Assembly (NCBI RefSeq): GCF_025024155.1
Contig: NW_026251714.1
Location: 434,001-498,000 of the forward strand
DNA: 64,000 nucleotides
Direction of reading: 5' to 3'
Source of the DNA: Gamsiella multidivaricata
Taxonomy: Eukaryota > Mortierellomycota > Mortierellomycetes > Mortierellales > Mortierellaceae
Below the pieces are notes generated by a model. That model was given only the letters and a program-made list of their open reading frames with translations. It ran no database searches and had not been told where the DNA came from. Each line of letters begins with the position of its first letter. Position 1 is the first letter of the stretch. Shown here in pieces: positions 23,794-34,702 of the stretch. A program made the position numbers and the translations under genes.

Positions 23794-24196
23794 TCAAATG
23801 AAGCTCACGTCCGCCTGAACATCGTCCTTGAACTCATCGAAACCTTCAGCGAATTCTTTGAGCTTGTTGAATATTTCCTCCAGGCGTTGCAACTTCTTGG
23901 CGGTGATGATTGTGGCGGCAAAGGCGGAACCGGCCTCCTCGTTCTCCTCCTCACTCTTCTCATCACCCTCAAGGTCAATACCTTGATCACGACATCAAGT
24001 GCTGGATCTTGCTCCTGTCCAGAATGTGATCTACAACCTTCTTTTCTCTCAGGTGTTGGAGGCAATTCTCGACTTTTTGTGTAGTAAATGGCCGTGAGAA
24101 CCCCTGGTATAGGTCTCGGTCGGTGCATTGAAAAGAGGACAGACGTGTGGATGGACCGGAAGGTCTGGGTTTGCAGGAGGATTCGATTCTTGTCAT
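23794..24196 (-). pseudogene. Small acidic-tailed coding remnant, one-base frameshift
   Basis: On the minus strand, ATG 24196 opens a frame with 'PFTTQKVENCLQHLREKKV' and 'DHILDRSKIQHLMS', stopping at 23987. One base out of phase, the following DNA reads 'DQGIDLEGDEKSEEENEEA', then 'ITAKKLQRLEEIFNKLKEF' and 'DEFKDDVQADVSFI', ending with TGA at 23796-23794. Removing one T would join the two parts into about 134 residues. An A(18) run (minus strand) follows the stop directly. I do not recognise the family. A Leu/Lys coiled coil is likely in the second half. A short unusual intron cannot be excluded. Confidence 0.35.
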
Positions 24197-24779
24197 TGTG
24201 TGAGAGAGATAGACTAGATGAAAGCAAATTAGCTATCAACAGACCTGGAGGCGTGTGAAGGAACTAACGGGAGCACATACACGTTTTAAAAGGAGTCCAT
24301 GACGGGAGATCTATGATAGACCATGGGCTACTTTTTTTGATACCTCAAAGTCAATTGGATCAATGTTGATGATCCATCTCCCTTGTTTATCAAATCAAAA
24401 ATCGTGAAGAGTCTATTATATTGGTAATGAGAAGAGATAGGCCATACACATGGGTAGATTGCCCGCAGCAGCCTAGTCGCTCCACAACAGGCACGCGAGC
24501 AGTTTTCCTTTAGCCAATTGTCTTTAGAAAACCCCTCCCCCAGCAACGCAGTTGTGTTGAAGCCTGAGGATTGAGTGCACTCTCGTGGGCAGGCGTGAAT
24601 GCGCTTCTCCTCATGTTTAATGATGTTTGCCAAAGCAATGCCCGGAAAAAGAAGGGATTTATCCGCCAGCTCCATTCAAACATTCAATGGTGAAGATAAA
24701 AATATGATTCGTTGTTTACCACGTAGCAGCTAGCTTGCCTTTCTACATGTTGCATTGGAGAGAAGGGATGGTGCTAATG
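24197..24779. other. Spacer between two decayed coding segments
   Basis: Nothing supported. Confidence 0.35.
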
Positions 24780-26525
24780 AGGGGGTAGTCTATTGCTAAT
24801 TGACATACTTTTTGATCTGCAGGAGATCAGCGGACGTCCATGGCCTTTTCAACGAATTAGGGTGCTCTTTCCAGCCACTTGAGGCAATTCTAAGGGTATT
24901 CAACAAGACAAAGTTAGCACTGTAATAATGAGAAATAACAAGGGCGCTTTACATATACATGTATTCATACCCGGTACCAGTACAGAGCTAGTAGGGAGGC
25001 TTGCAGTGCTCCCATGTGGATGGCAACGACGGAGACCGAAAATACACCCACCTCGGCTAGCACCATGATTCCTCGAGCCTTAACGAAGTGGCGGTAAACG
25101 GTGCCACAGTCAACGATGACTTGAACTAATGGTACCACCAGGACTCCCTCGTTCAATACAGATGTCCCAAACCGGGACAGTCTGTAGAGGTCCCATCCAT
25201 TTTTCTTCCTATCGTTCTTTTGGTTGGGGCCTGTGGTTTCACCGAATGAGGACCCCTTCTCTCCAATGACAACTTTGAAATCCGGGCGGTCAGGTTTCGC
25301 TCCTTGCTATTTCTGAGTGTACGAGTCCGTGTTCGGGCTAAGTCTCTTTACAGTGCTGAACATCTAGTCGCGACATGAGACTTACTTTTGACTAGAAACG
25401 CCTATTCATTTTTCAAGTACAACTGCTAAATCGAAGTTTGGATCATTAAAGTGCGTATTACCCTTCCCTCTACAAACTAATGTTCGCCGTTTGTCAATAT
25501 GACCTCTAATTCAAAGGGTTTGAGCTTCAACGTTTTCTACGTACAGTCGCGACTAGATGTCCCACACTATAGTTCCGAGATCCTCGTGAATGCGGCGCAG
25601 TTCAAGGTTACGCGTCGACGAGTCCAGCAGGCGCTTACCCCCTTCCGTCTTTAGGAATTGGTAGCATCTGCCAGCATAGGCGCTCAATGCTCCCCCCGCT
25701 CTCCTTTTTTGATGGTGAAGAGTCCCCGCTGGAATTCGCCCAAAGTTGTTGCTGGGGGTCCAATCCGAAGGGTGTGTCGAGTTGAAAAAGCAATTGTGAA
25801 AGCCAGAAAGTTGCTTTCGTTGTAGTATGTGTGTATGTGTGACTGTGATCTACCGCGAATGCCCAACTCTTTCCTCTGTGCATTCAGTTGTTATAACCCT
25901 ATCATTGTTTTTCAACTATTCATTCCGGGCGTGGAATAGCCCACCCTTCACGGCCTTTGACGAGCAAAGTGCAAAGCATCGATTCTGGCCTAGTCACTCT
26001 CGACTGCTGCACTTGTCTTCATGGCTAAGTCGTCCACCCTCTTCCGAAACGTATGTCCAGGATTAGGAAGAGGCGGCCTTTTTCAAACACTTCCTAGCAT
26101 ATGGACAGTCAGCATCTGTTATGAGCTGAAATGCATTTATCCTTGCATGTGGGCATTTTAAACAACAACGATTCTTTTCCAGGGGTCTTCCTGTCCACTC
26201 AGGCACCAAATCCATCGTCGGCTCAATTCCTAGCCCCAAACGGTCCAAAAGCCCTTTCAGTTTCGGTTACTGTGCTGAACCCAGCTGTCTGAGGCCGGAG
26301 GAAACGAAGAGACGAAATCGGGCCCGCAAGCTAGTAGGACAAACTCCGTGACGATATCTCCCGCAGTTTGTTTAGCGCCTCCGACAAGTAGAATATTGTG
26401 CCTTTCAAATAAAAACTGTCCTCTAAACAAAGATTTGATTTCACGCTATTCGAGCTCTCAGCTCCTTTTTTTTTTCTGCTGGGCATGATCTTGGGGGCCA
26501 GTGTATCAAGATATGGTAGTTGCAC
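24780..26525 (-). pseudogene. Decayed multi-segment gene, possible nuclease-like domain
   Basis: Several coding-like minus-strand segments lie in one order but in shifting frames. 26525-26331 holds 'FYLSEALNKLREISS'. 26248-26063 is Cys-rich ('CCLKCPHARINAF', 'DCPYARKC'). 25866-25684 reads 'YYNESNFLAFTIAF' and 'GEFQRGLFTIKKGE'. About 25690-25560, frame-shifted, reads 'AYAGRCYQFLKTEGG', 'NLELRRIHEDL'. About 25300-24965 reads 'PDRPDFKVVIGEK', 'SFGETTGP', 'GWDLYRLSRFG', then two hydrophobic strands ending 'LLALYWYR'. The last piece (PDF...GE.. followed by a charged stretch and a 'LYRLSRFG' helix) reminds me of nuclease-like (PD-(D/E)XK-type) proteins expanded in Mucoromycota genomes; this is tentative. 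Stops and shifts between segments argue for a pseudogene, although real introns could explain some. Confidence 0.35.
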
Positions 26526-27118
26526 ACTTACCGACCCAATTGGTGGTACTAGACGTGAAGATGCCCAAGAGAGCTGACGCGTCTTTGGTATCCATGCCCA
26601 TGATGCAGAAGAGGACTATGGTATGCCATCGAAGGATTTTTTTCTGCAAAAAAAAAAAGGTAAGGAAAAGTGCTGCCATGGGTTTAACGGCAATGTTATC
26701 TTATAGTTGAGGATCTCTACTAGAGGTGAGTCATGTTGCTATTCGAGGTTCTCGTTTTGTTATTATCCTTAGCCTAGCTCTGATATATTATTTGAAAAAG
26801 CACAATATTATTATGATATTAAACTAGTAACGGGCAAAAGAAAAAAAATATAAATAATGTTCGATTAAAGAGGGTTGTACGGAATACTTTGCTGGGTCGT
26901 CCGTCCATCGTCCGTCCATCGTCCCAAAGGAAGAGCTGGGCGATTGAGGGCGATCTGTAACAATGAAAAAAAAACAGGCGTCGCTCAAAGAACCGGTATA
27001 CTAAAAAGATGATCAATCCTTTTATCCGTATTTTCCTGATGCTCCTGTTGACCATGGATGGCCGTTGGGGGGGAGGGGGCCGGCCTAGTGAATATGCGGC
27101 AAGATGGGATCGTCCGCT
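26526..27118. other. Intergenic region, AT-rich
   Basis: No supported gene. Short tandem 'CGTCCGTCCATCGTCCGTCCATCG' type duplication near 26900-26922. Confidence 0.4.
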
Positions 27119-27575
27119 CTAAAAGAGCCCTCCTGTCAGTTTTGAGATGTAGTTGTAGGTCGCATATGTTGTCAGCAAGAAGCCGACCATGACAACGGAG
27201 TCTAGTAGATAGACGAGAAAGGAAAGCGGGGAAAGGAAGGAGATCAGCTCGGCATTTCTTGCACAGATGTGTAACAGTGTCCAGCAATGTGCCTGTTGGC
27301 TTCTTGTTCTTGTTGATGGGAGAGAAACATAGCGAGAAAAAAAAAGAGCTTGTGGTAGGTATCTCCTGCTCATCGAGCTTCCTTCTTTTTTTCGTTTCTT
27401 TTTTGTATTTTCATCATCTTGCAAGAAGGAGTGATTCAAAGAGATGATGATGATGATGATGATGATGACTTTAACACGTACTGAAGACGGCCTTCTCCCA
27501 TGGCTCGAGCATATAGAGCCCTGTGGTGACCTCGTAGCTGTAATTGAGTTGCTTGACATAGCTTCGGAGCCCCAT
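27119..27575 (-). CDS. Serine palmitoyltransferase small subunit (ssSPT-like)
   Basis: Two minus-strand exons, 27575-27482 and 27201-27119, give only 58 aa. Exon 1 reads 'MGLRSYVKQLNYSYEVTTGL' then 'YMLEPWEKAVF', the hallmark of ssSPT proteins (animal members share 'LYMLEPWE(R/K)xVFN'). Exon 2 begins with the 'N' completion and 'SVVMVGFLLTTYATYNYI', the single membrane helix region. The donor GTACGT and acceptor CTACTAG join in phase 1, and the protein ends 'KLTGGLF'. Known role: small ER membrane subunits activate serine palmitoyltransferase, the first step of sphingolipid synthesis, and influence acyl-CoA choice. The intron contains a (GAT)8 microsatellite. It is unrelated to its direct neighbours, though Ypk at the window start also regulates sphingolipid synthesis. 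Confidence 0.85.
27443..27466 (+). repeat. (GAT)8 microsatellite in the ssSPT intron
   Basis: Eight perfect GAT units just inside the intron's 5' end (gene strand ATC). Confidence 0.9.
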
Positions 27576-28319
27576 GTTGTCTTTGTGTTGCTTGTTGGTG
27601 AAATAGAGTGTCGAGTGTATGTGGTTGTTGTCCTGATCTGTTGGTTTATTTTTTTTGTTTGTTGCTGATGGGAGATGCAGAATGAGAGATGATGGCCTTC
27701 CCTTCCTTCCTTCCTTCCTTCCCGTCTCTCGCGAAGTGACTGCTCCGGCACGGCTGATCCAGATATCCGCCTTCCCCCTTTTCGCCCACAGTGGATTGAC
27801 ATGTACCGCAGTGGGCTTGGCATGGGCATAATGGCTATGGATGGACTTTTATGGATGAGTAGGGGTTGTCCGACAACTATGCTGAAGCACAGCATTGCTG
27901 GTTGACTGTTCTTCTATGGTGGTGTTTCATCTCCACGTTCAGAACGGTTCAGGTACATACGATCAGCCCCTGAAGGACAAGGGTAGATAGACTAACGGGT
28001 CTCTGTGCTTCAATTTTGGTGGCGTAAAGGGCATTATATCCCCTTGTGTTCTCACGCGTCCCCTTTTGTCCATTGATCCACAAGCACCCTTCCTTCCTCC
28101 CTCTTCCCTCTTCCTCCCCTCTCCTGTATGTGTTGTATCCCGGTACCTTCCCCGCAGTACCCTCTTTCTTCTCTTCGTTCCCCAGGATATAGCGCCACCA
28201 CTTTATAAAGAAACCCCACACGACGTTTTCAAACACACCCACACCCACCCACCCACACACACTCTCTCTCTTCTTTCTCTTCATTCATTCGTTCACACAT
28301 TCACCACCACCCATTCATC
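27576..28319. promoter_or_regulatory. Divergent promoter between ssSPT and the oxygenase gene
   Basis: Contains a TTTATAAA TATA box at 28202-28209 about 115 bp before the oxygenase ATG, then CA- and CT-rich leader DNA. A (TTCC)n run lies at about 27700-27722 on the ssSPT side. No gene supported. Confidence 0.5.
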
Positions 28320-28781
28320 ATGACCTTGGTAATCGCAGTACTCACAATCAACTCATTCTGAAGAAAACAACAGTAACCAAACTCCACTTCTAACACGTCT
28401 CAATTACTCTCTCTCTCCTGTCTCAAAAAAAAAAAAACAGGACCCCAATCAAGTCGTCGTCGTCGACTACCAGGACCTTGTCTCCGGAAAGGACGTCTCT
28501 GCACAAATCGAACAGGCCTTTGGCGCACATGACCACTGTCTCGGCCTGTTGCTCGTCAGCAACCTCCCCTCCGAGTACCTGGCCCTTCGTCAACGCCTCT
28601 TGAAATTGGCCTCGACATTCGCAGCCTTGCCCGAGGAAGCCAAGGAAAAGACCGTCCATCCCGCCAGTCGTTATAGCTTCGGATGGAGCTGTGGTAAAGA
28701 GATCATGAACGGCAAGCCAGGTAAAACCATGAAAATCCTTTCCTCCTATTCCCCTCCTCCCCTCTACCTCTATGTGGCCAA

Positions 28782-28815
<34 letters not shown>

Positions 28816-29939
28816 AAAAGTGACGAGTTGATGGATAGAAAATGGAAAGAGCTTTTGTCTTGGATGGAGAATGTAGAGGTTGCTCGTGGGAACTTGACAG
28901 ATGTGGCAACTCCGAGCGCGAGGAGCATATACATGTGCACCCTGTGCTTGTGTATGTGTGCATGTTTTTTTTTTTTCTTTTTTCTCCCAGGAGAACTCGA
29001 CGTACATCCGGATCTGGGTTTGAAAAAAAAAGAGCCGTTTTAGCGTTGGAGCACAGAGTCCAACATCCGCCACGGTTTTTTGTGCAACCATGCAAATCAT
29101 GGACTTATCCCGCATTTTTTTTTTGTGCGATGCACTCGACATTGACCCACTTTATTTTTCAAAATGTAGACGTCTCAAAGGGCAGTTACTACGCCAACCC
29201 CCTGATGGACGAACCCGAATCCTCCCCCATCCTCCAATCCCAATTCCCCGAATACTGCCATCCCAACGTCTGGCCCAAGGATTCCCTCCCCGAACTCGAA
29301 GAAGCCTTCAAGGCCCTGGGCCAATTCGTCGTCAAGATCGGTTCCGAAGTCGCCAAGAAATGTGATGCCTTTGTCCATTCAAAACTCCCAACCTTCTCTC
29401 CAACTCATCTCCAGGACGTCATCCGTACCTCCAAGACCACCAAGGCCAGATTACTCCATTACTACCCGCAGTCCGGTGCGCTCGAGGGCGAGAACCGGGA
29501 GGATATGGACTCTTGGTGTGGATGGCATCTCGATCACGGTTCCCTCACGGGTCTCACGAGCGCCATGTATGTGGATGAATCCAAGTCCGAGCTCGAGGAG
29601 GTCAATTGCCCGGATAAGGATGCGGGTCTCTATATCCGGAACCGTGGCCAACAGGTCGTGAAGGCCTCGATCCCAAGAGATCATCTGGCCTTCCAGACTG
29701 GTGAGGCTCTACAGTTGGCGACGAGGGGCCTGTTGGCGGCAACCCCACACTGTGTGAGGGGCGCGACTCCGCCGGAGGAGGATCCAAAGAGGTATGCGAC
29801 GCTGGCAAGGAACACCTTTGCGGTCTTTATGCAGCCATCCCTCGAGACCGTGGTCACAGAGGATGGACGGAACTTTGGAGAGTGGACGAAGGAGGTCCTT
29901 GATCGGTACTACGACAAAGAGTCCAAGGACAACAAGTAG
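28320..29939 (+). CDS. 2-oxoglutarate/Fe(II) oxygenase-like protein (isopenicillin N synthase superfamily)
   Basis: Exons 28320-28328 (only M-T-L), 28441-28720 and 29170-29939 join in phase to 352 aa. The C-terminal half holds the double-stranded beta-helix iron site 'WHLDHGSLTGLTSAM' (H-x-D) and a distal His in 'ATPHCVRG', followed by an Arg that could bind the cosubstrate. The N-terminal half has the typical lead-in 'FAALPEEAKEK'. Members hydroxylate, desaturate or cyclise small molecules; the substrate cannot be deduced. Intron 2 is long (449 bp) and carries an A(30) tract (28784-28813). The gene is convergent with the leucine fusion gene and may or may not belong to the BCAA cluster. Confidence 0.82.
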
Positions 29940-30326
29940 TCTTTTATTTTTCCTGGAAGAAATAAATCAATTGAGCGCGCAGTGTCCTCTCTCTGCATCG
30001 TTTGTCTTTAGTCTATGAAGATGCGTTCTTTGAGTCTGTCAACAACAGATGCCTGATAAAACGCGTCCTTTATAATCCCCTTCGTCCTTTTTGCTTTCTT
30101 CAGCAGCACAATTTTTTCTCTTTTCCTGGTCTTGTGGACTGAGCCATTTGCTGCTTTCGAGATCCTTGCAATGATAACACTTGTGTAGAATACATTGATG
30201 ATGATGGATTTATTTATTATTATAGCAAATGAGGGAGTTTTTTTTTTCTTTTTGTCTCTAAGGCAGGGATATATACAGATGGATATGTCGCCGAATGCTT
30301 GTTATTCGAATTTCTTTTTTTTTTCT
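29940..30326. other. Convergent 3' intergenic region
   Basis: 3' ends of two convergent genes. AT-rich, no gene seen. Confidence 0.5.
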
Positions 30327-33300
30327 TTACCAGGCGAGCTCGCTGTCATCGCCACAGTTGCTCTTCGACGCAGCCTTGGCCTCGCTTCCACAGCTCGATC
30401 CTGACTTCTCGGGCGCAGTTGCGACACGGAACAGCTGCTTGCCATAAGTCTTGTACATCTCTGTCACACCGCCTCCAGCCAACAGACGCTCCTCCATCAA
30501 CGACAAACCGAAGGGGTACTCCTGACCACCGCAGTAGACCTTGCGATCCTTGACATCGATCGCGACCTCGGCACCCTCCTGTGCGTGCTTATAGAACGAC
30601 TCGTCATCGATCGTGATACCGAGCAACGACATGTTGGGCTGGTTACGGGCATAGATGAACGCGTACGACTTTGCAATCACAGCCTTCACACCCGCACCAA
30701 GGAGCGCACGAGGAGCCTCCTCACGAGACGATCCAGAACCGAAACCACTGCCTCCGACCACAATGTCGAATCCTTGCTTGACCAATTCCCTGAATTCAGG
30801 CTTGACAAACTGGAAGGCGTGCGTGCCCAGGTCCACGTCCGAGGTACCGGGCATGAACTGGGCGGGGATGATCGCGTCTGTGTCAATGTTGTCCTCGAAG
30901 CGCTGGACCTTGCCCTTGATCGTGGCCGAGAACGAAGGTGGGGGAGCAGGGAGGGATTTGTCGGCAGTCTGCTCGTCATAGTACACAGGGGAGGGCTCAG
31001 AGTAGACAACAGGCTTGCCCTTCTCGATCCACATCTCCAACATCTCCTGGTAGCGGGCATGGTCGATGCTGTCCAAGAGGTCGCGAGGGTTACGGATCTT
31101 CATGTCAAAGGACGAAGCAGCGACAGTCGCAGCCGAGGCCAAGTTACCGATAGCGCCCTTGCCCATGCGGTTACGGAAGTTGCGGTTCTGGGACGACAAC
31201 CAAACCTCGCCCTCACCAGCCTGATCAGCAGCGACAGCAATGCAGTACGAGCATCCGGGAGAACCAATCTCGAAACCAGCCTGCTCGTAGATCTTGAGCA
31301 AGCCCAGACGACGGAGCTTGGCGACAATGGGAACCGATCCGGGAGTGACCTTGCGCTTGCCGCCCATAGCAGGGACGAGGCCCTTCTTGAGACCGGCCTC
31401 CAAGACCAAAGCGGCCAAGATAAGGTCCTCCTCAGCAGTGGTACAAGCACCGATGAAGCATCCATCCAACTTGGTTCCAGAGCACTCGTCGACAGCGACA
31501 CAGTTGTCGGGATCGGGGTAGAGCGCAACAAGGGATTCAACCTTGGAAAGATCGATCACATGGGTCTCCGCGTAATGAGCATCCTCATCAGCCTTGAAGT
31601 ACAGGGCCGAGTTCTTGTGTTGAGGGTTCTTGCGCTTGGCAATGTACGCAGCCGTGATCTCGTCGGCCTCACAGACACCGGCAATACCGCCAAACTCGGT
31701 GGCCATGTTGGCCAACGCGAAACGGGCATCGCAGGACAAGTGCTTCAGACCAGGACCGGTGTACTCGACCGAGCGCTCAAAGGCGACGGTGTTACGCTTG
31801 AGCTGCTGGAGAACATAGAGAATGGCGTCCTTTCCACCGATACCGAAGGGAGGCTGGTTAACGAAGCGAATCTCGACCGTCTCGGGAACCTTGAACCAAG
31901 TCTCACCAGTGACCAGGGGCATGACAACATCAGCAGCTCCGAGACCGACAGCAAAGGCACCGACAGCACCAGCAGAGCAAGAGTGGGAATCGGCACCGAT
32001 GATCATCTGACCGGGTTGGGCACGCTCGCGGTAGAACTCTGTGTGGAGAATCGAGTAGTTGGCACCGTAAAAGTCGATGAGCTTGGCCTCCTTGGCGAAA
32101 TCCGTGGAGGCCTTGATGAGCTCCTGAGGCTTGGGGAGATGGTTGATGCTGGGATCGACAGTATGATCGATGGCGAGCCAGAAGCGGTCGTTACGGTAGA
32201 CGGTGGGACGGCCCATCTGATCATAAGTCTTGTCCATGCCCTTCCAGGTCAATTCAGAGGCCAGGGTCCAGTCGACGGATACACAGACCATGTCACCGGG
32301 CTTGACGTTTCCGGGAACAGGGAGTCCGATGGCGTTGTGAGCGATGATCTTCTCAGAGATGGTCATGCCACGGCGACCGCTGGGACGGGTCAGGGCCAAG
32401 GGGCGGACGACGGGGGCACCCTCGGCAGCGTTGAGACCGAAAAGCTCCTTCTCGAGAACCTCCAAGATCTTGTCACCCATCTCCTTTGTGGTCTTGTCAC
32501 CACCCAAGTCACGGGTGCGGAAGGCATATCCGGCGCGATCGGCATCGTCCAAGACCTTGCGGACAGCGTCCTCGACAGCGACGGCCTCGGCTTCCATGTC
32601 CAAGGAATAACGCAACAACATGGCGGCGGAGAGAATGGTTCCTACTGGGTTGGCGACGCCCTTGCCGGCGATATCGGGTGCAGATCCGTGGATGGGCTCA
32701 TAGACACCCAAGCATGGCTTGCCCTTCTCGGGGAGTCCGTTCAAGGAGGCCGAGGGCAAGAGACCGAGGGATCCGGGGATGACGGAGGCCTCGTCCGAGA
32801 GAATATCACCAAACATGTTCTCAGTGAGGATGACACCGTTCAGGCTACGGGGGTTCTTGACAAGGAACATGGCGGCGGAATCGACCAAATGGTGATCGAC
32901 CTTGAGCTGAGGGAACTCCTTTTCGATGACATCGGTGACGGTCTTGCGCCAGAGACGAGAGGAGGCCAAGACGTTGGCCTTGTCGATGGAGTGGATGGGC
33001 CAGGCGGGCTCGTGCTGGAGAGCGAGAGCGGCGGCGAGACGGGTGACACGCTCGACCTCGGTTCTGGAGTAAGGGAGGGTGTCGAAGGCGTAACCATCCT
33101 CTTCAGTGGCCTCCTTGCGGTCGCCGAAATAGATGCCTCCGACGAGCTCGCGAATCATCATAAAGTCGACGCCCTTGACGATGGACTCTTTGAGGGGTGA
33201 GTGTGAGATCAGGGCGTCGGAGGCGAAGGTGCAGGGGCGGAGGTTGGCGTAGAGATCAAGCGACTTTCTGAGGGCGAGCAAGCCCTGTTCGGGTCTGGGG

Positions 33301-33731
33301 TTTCCTGTGGCCCACTTGGGGCCTCCTACTGCTCCCAAGAGGATTGCATCGGCAGCCTTGCAAGAAGCGAGGGCCGCATCTGTCAGCGCAGTGCCTGTTG
33401 AATCAAAAGGAAAAGGGGGGGAAAAGAAAAGGGTAGTCACCTTTAGTTATCAATTTGACTCCCACATCTCCTCATCTCGTTTATCGGACATTATTATAGT
33501 TTCCATATGGACGGGGTAATATATCCCAACACAGCTGCGAGGAGGATCGATCAGACACATACCATGGGCATCGATGGAGGCGCCTCCGATGAGCTCTTCC
33601 TTGAAGGCGACGTTGAGCTTGTGTGATCTGACCTTGGCGACCAGCTCGAGGACGCGCTTGGCCTCGGCAATGACCTCGGGGCCGACTCCGTCACCGGGGA
33701 GGAGGACGACTGTGGATTGTTTGGGAGCCAT
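30327..33731 (-). CDS. Fused 3-isopropylmalate dehydrogenase / isopropylmalate isomerase-like protein
   Basis: Two minus-strand exons, 33731-33563 and 33394-30327, encode 1,078 aa in one frame without stops. Residues 1-375 are a full 3-isopropylmalate dehydrogenase: '[11 protein letters not shown]', '[14 protein letters not shown]', '[10 protein letters not shown]', '[14 protein letters not shown]'. A short linker (about 376-399) leads to an aconitase-superfamily large domain beginning '[19 protein letters not shown]'. It shows '[18 protein letters not shown]' and probable 4Fe-4S Cys ligands near 707 ('FIGACTT'), 771 and 774 ('CSYC'). A swivel (small-subunit) domain follows from about 880 with '[12 protein letters not shown]' and '[10 protein letters not shown]'. 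The protein would convert 2-isopropylmalate to 3-isopropylmalate and oxidise it, two consecutive leucine steps. Usual fungi have separate LEU1 and LEU2 genes. The isomerase part looks unlike yeast Leu1, so an alternative substrate is possible. No mitochondrial presequence is visible, implying cytosol. Confidence 0.92.
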
Positions 33732-34702
33732 GATGGTATGTGATATGTACGAGATGGGACGTGGATCCTTGATGCGCGGGGGTTTATAGCTTGAGGTTTC
33801 TGGGCTCAGACCGATTCAAAAGCGGAGGTGGTTGTCGTTAGGAAGAGGAGAAAGAAGGGCGTGTAGAGGAGAAATATAGACACAAAAGAAGAAGAAGGAA
33901 GAAAAAAAGGTGGATGTAGATCAAATACGGAAGATGGTGGCGTGTCTTGTCCTTGTCTCGACTTGGCTTGACAGAAAGGGGAGGAGTGAAGAGGAAAGAG
34001 AAGAGAAGGGGAGTAATACGGGGGAAAAAAGGAAAAGAAGAAAGGAAAAAAGGAAAAACCCGACGTGTTCTTATACCATTAAGCAGCAGCCGTACACTCA
34101 TCCGAGTAACAGGGACCCCCCCCCCCACGTACGACTGCAGTGGGTGGTGCGTCCTCGCCCTCAGTCGCTGATGGCCCAATGAGGAAGCCCTGAGCCGAAC
34201 GAAAAAGAAGATTTCGGGGAGGGGATGCATATGACCCATATGACAACTATCCACTATCCATTCCACTATCCACTATCACCGCCACTACTACAACTGACTC
34301 GTTTTGTTGGCACCGAACCTTAACTCCCGCACTCACTCCCACATCCCCTCAGCGCACCTGTGCCCTGGACTGACTAATCCTCCCGCGCCCCATCGGCCTC
34401 TTGACACAGAGTGCCCACCTGCTCTCCAGATCATCAGTCATATTACTCTCGCTCTCGCTCTCACTCTCACTCTCACTCTCATTGTCCTCTACAGCTGCTA
34501 CTGCTGACTAGCATCTGTCCCCCCATTACGCTCGGACACAGCTCCTAGTCTTTGTCAAACACCGAGAAAGCACGGAAACGCAAAAGAAAGCAGAAGAGAC
34601 ACAATCATAAATGGGAATGGGGAATGCGTTGTTTTTTATTTTGCACAGCGAGAGTGAGTGTCGTCTATAATATTTATATCGTCCATTTGCCTCTGCCCCC
34701 TT
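33732..34702. promoter_or_regulatory. Leader/promoter region of the leucine fusion gene
   Basis: On the minus strand a TATAAA box lies at 33788-33783, about 52 bp before the ATG. A Gcn4-type half site TGACTC is at 34295-34300. The Lys/Arg-rich frames here are low-complexity purine DNA. A C(9-10) run lies near 34117. The distal part includes the ILV6 3' UTR. Confidence 0.4.

Noticed and set aside
30585..33200. Very long plus-strand open frame (871 codons) opposite the leucine fusion gene
   Set aside because: It is the antisense shadow of a strongly codon-biased gene; no domain is recognisable and the minus strand encodes full enzyme domains.
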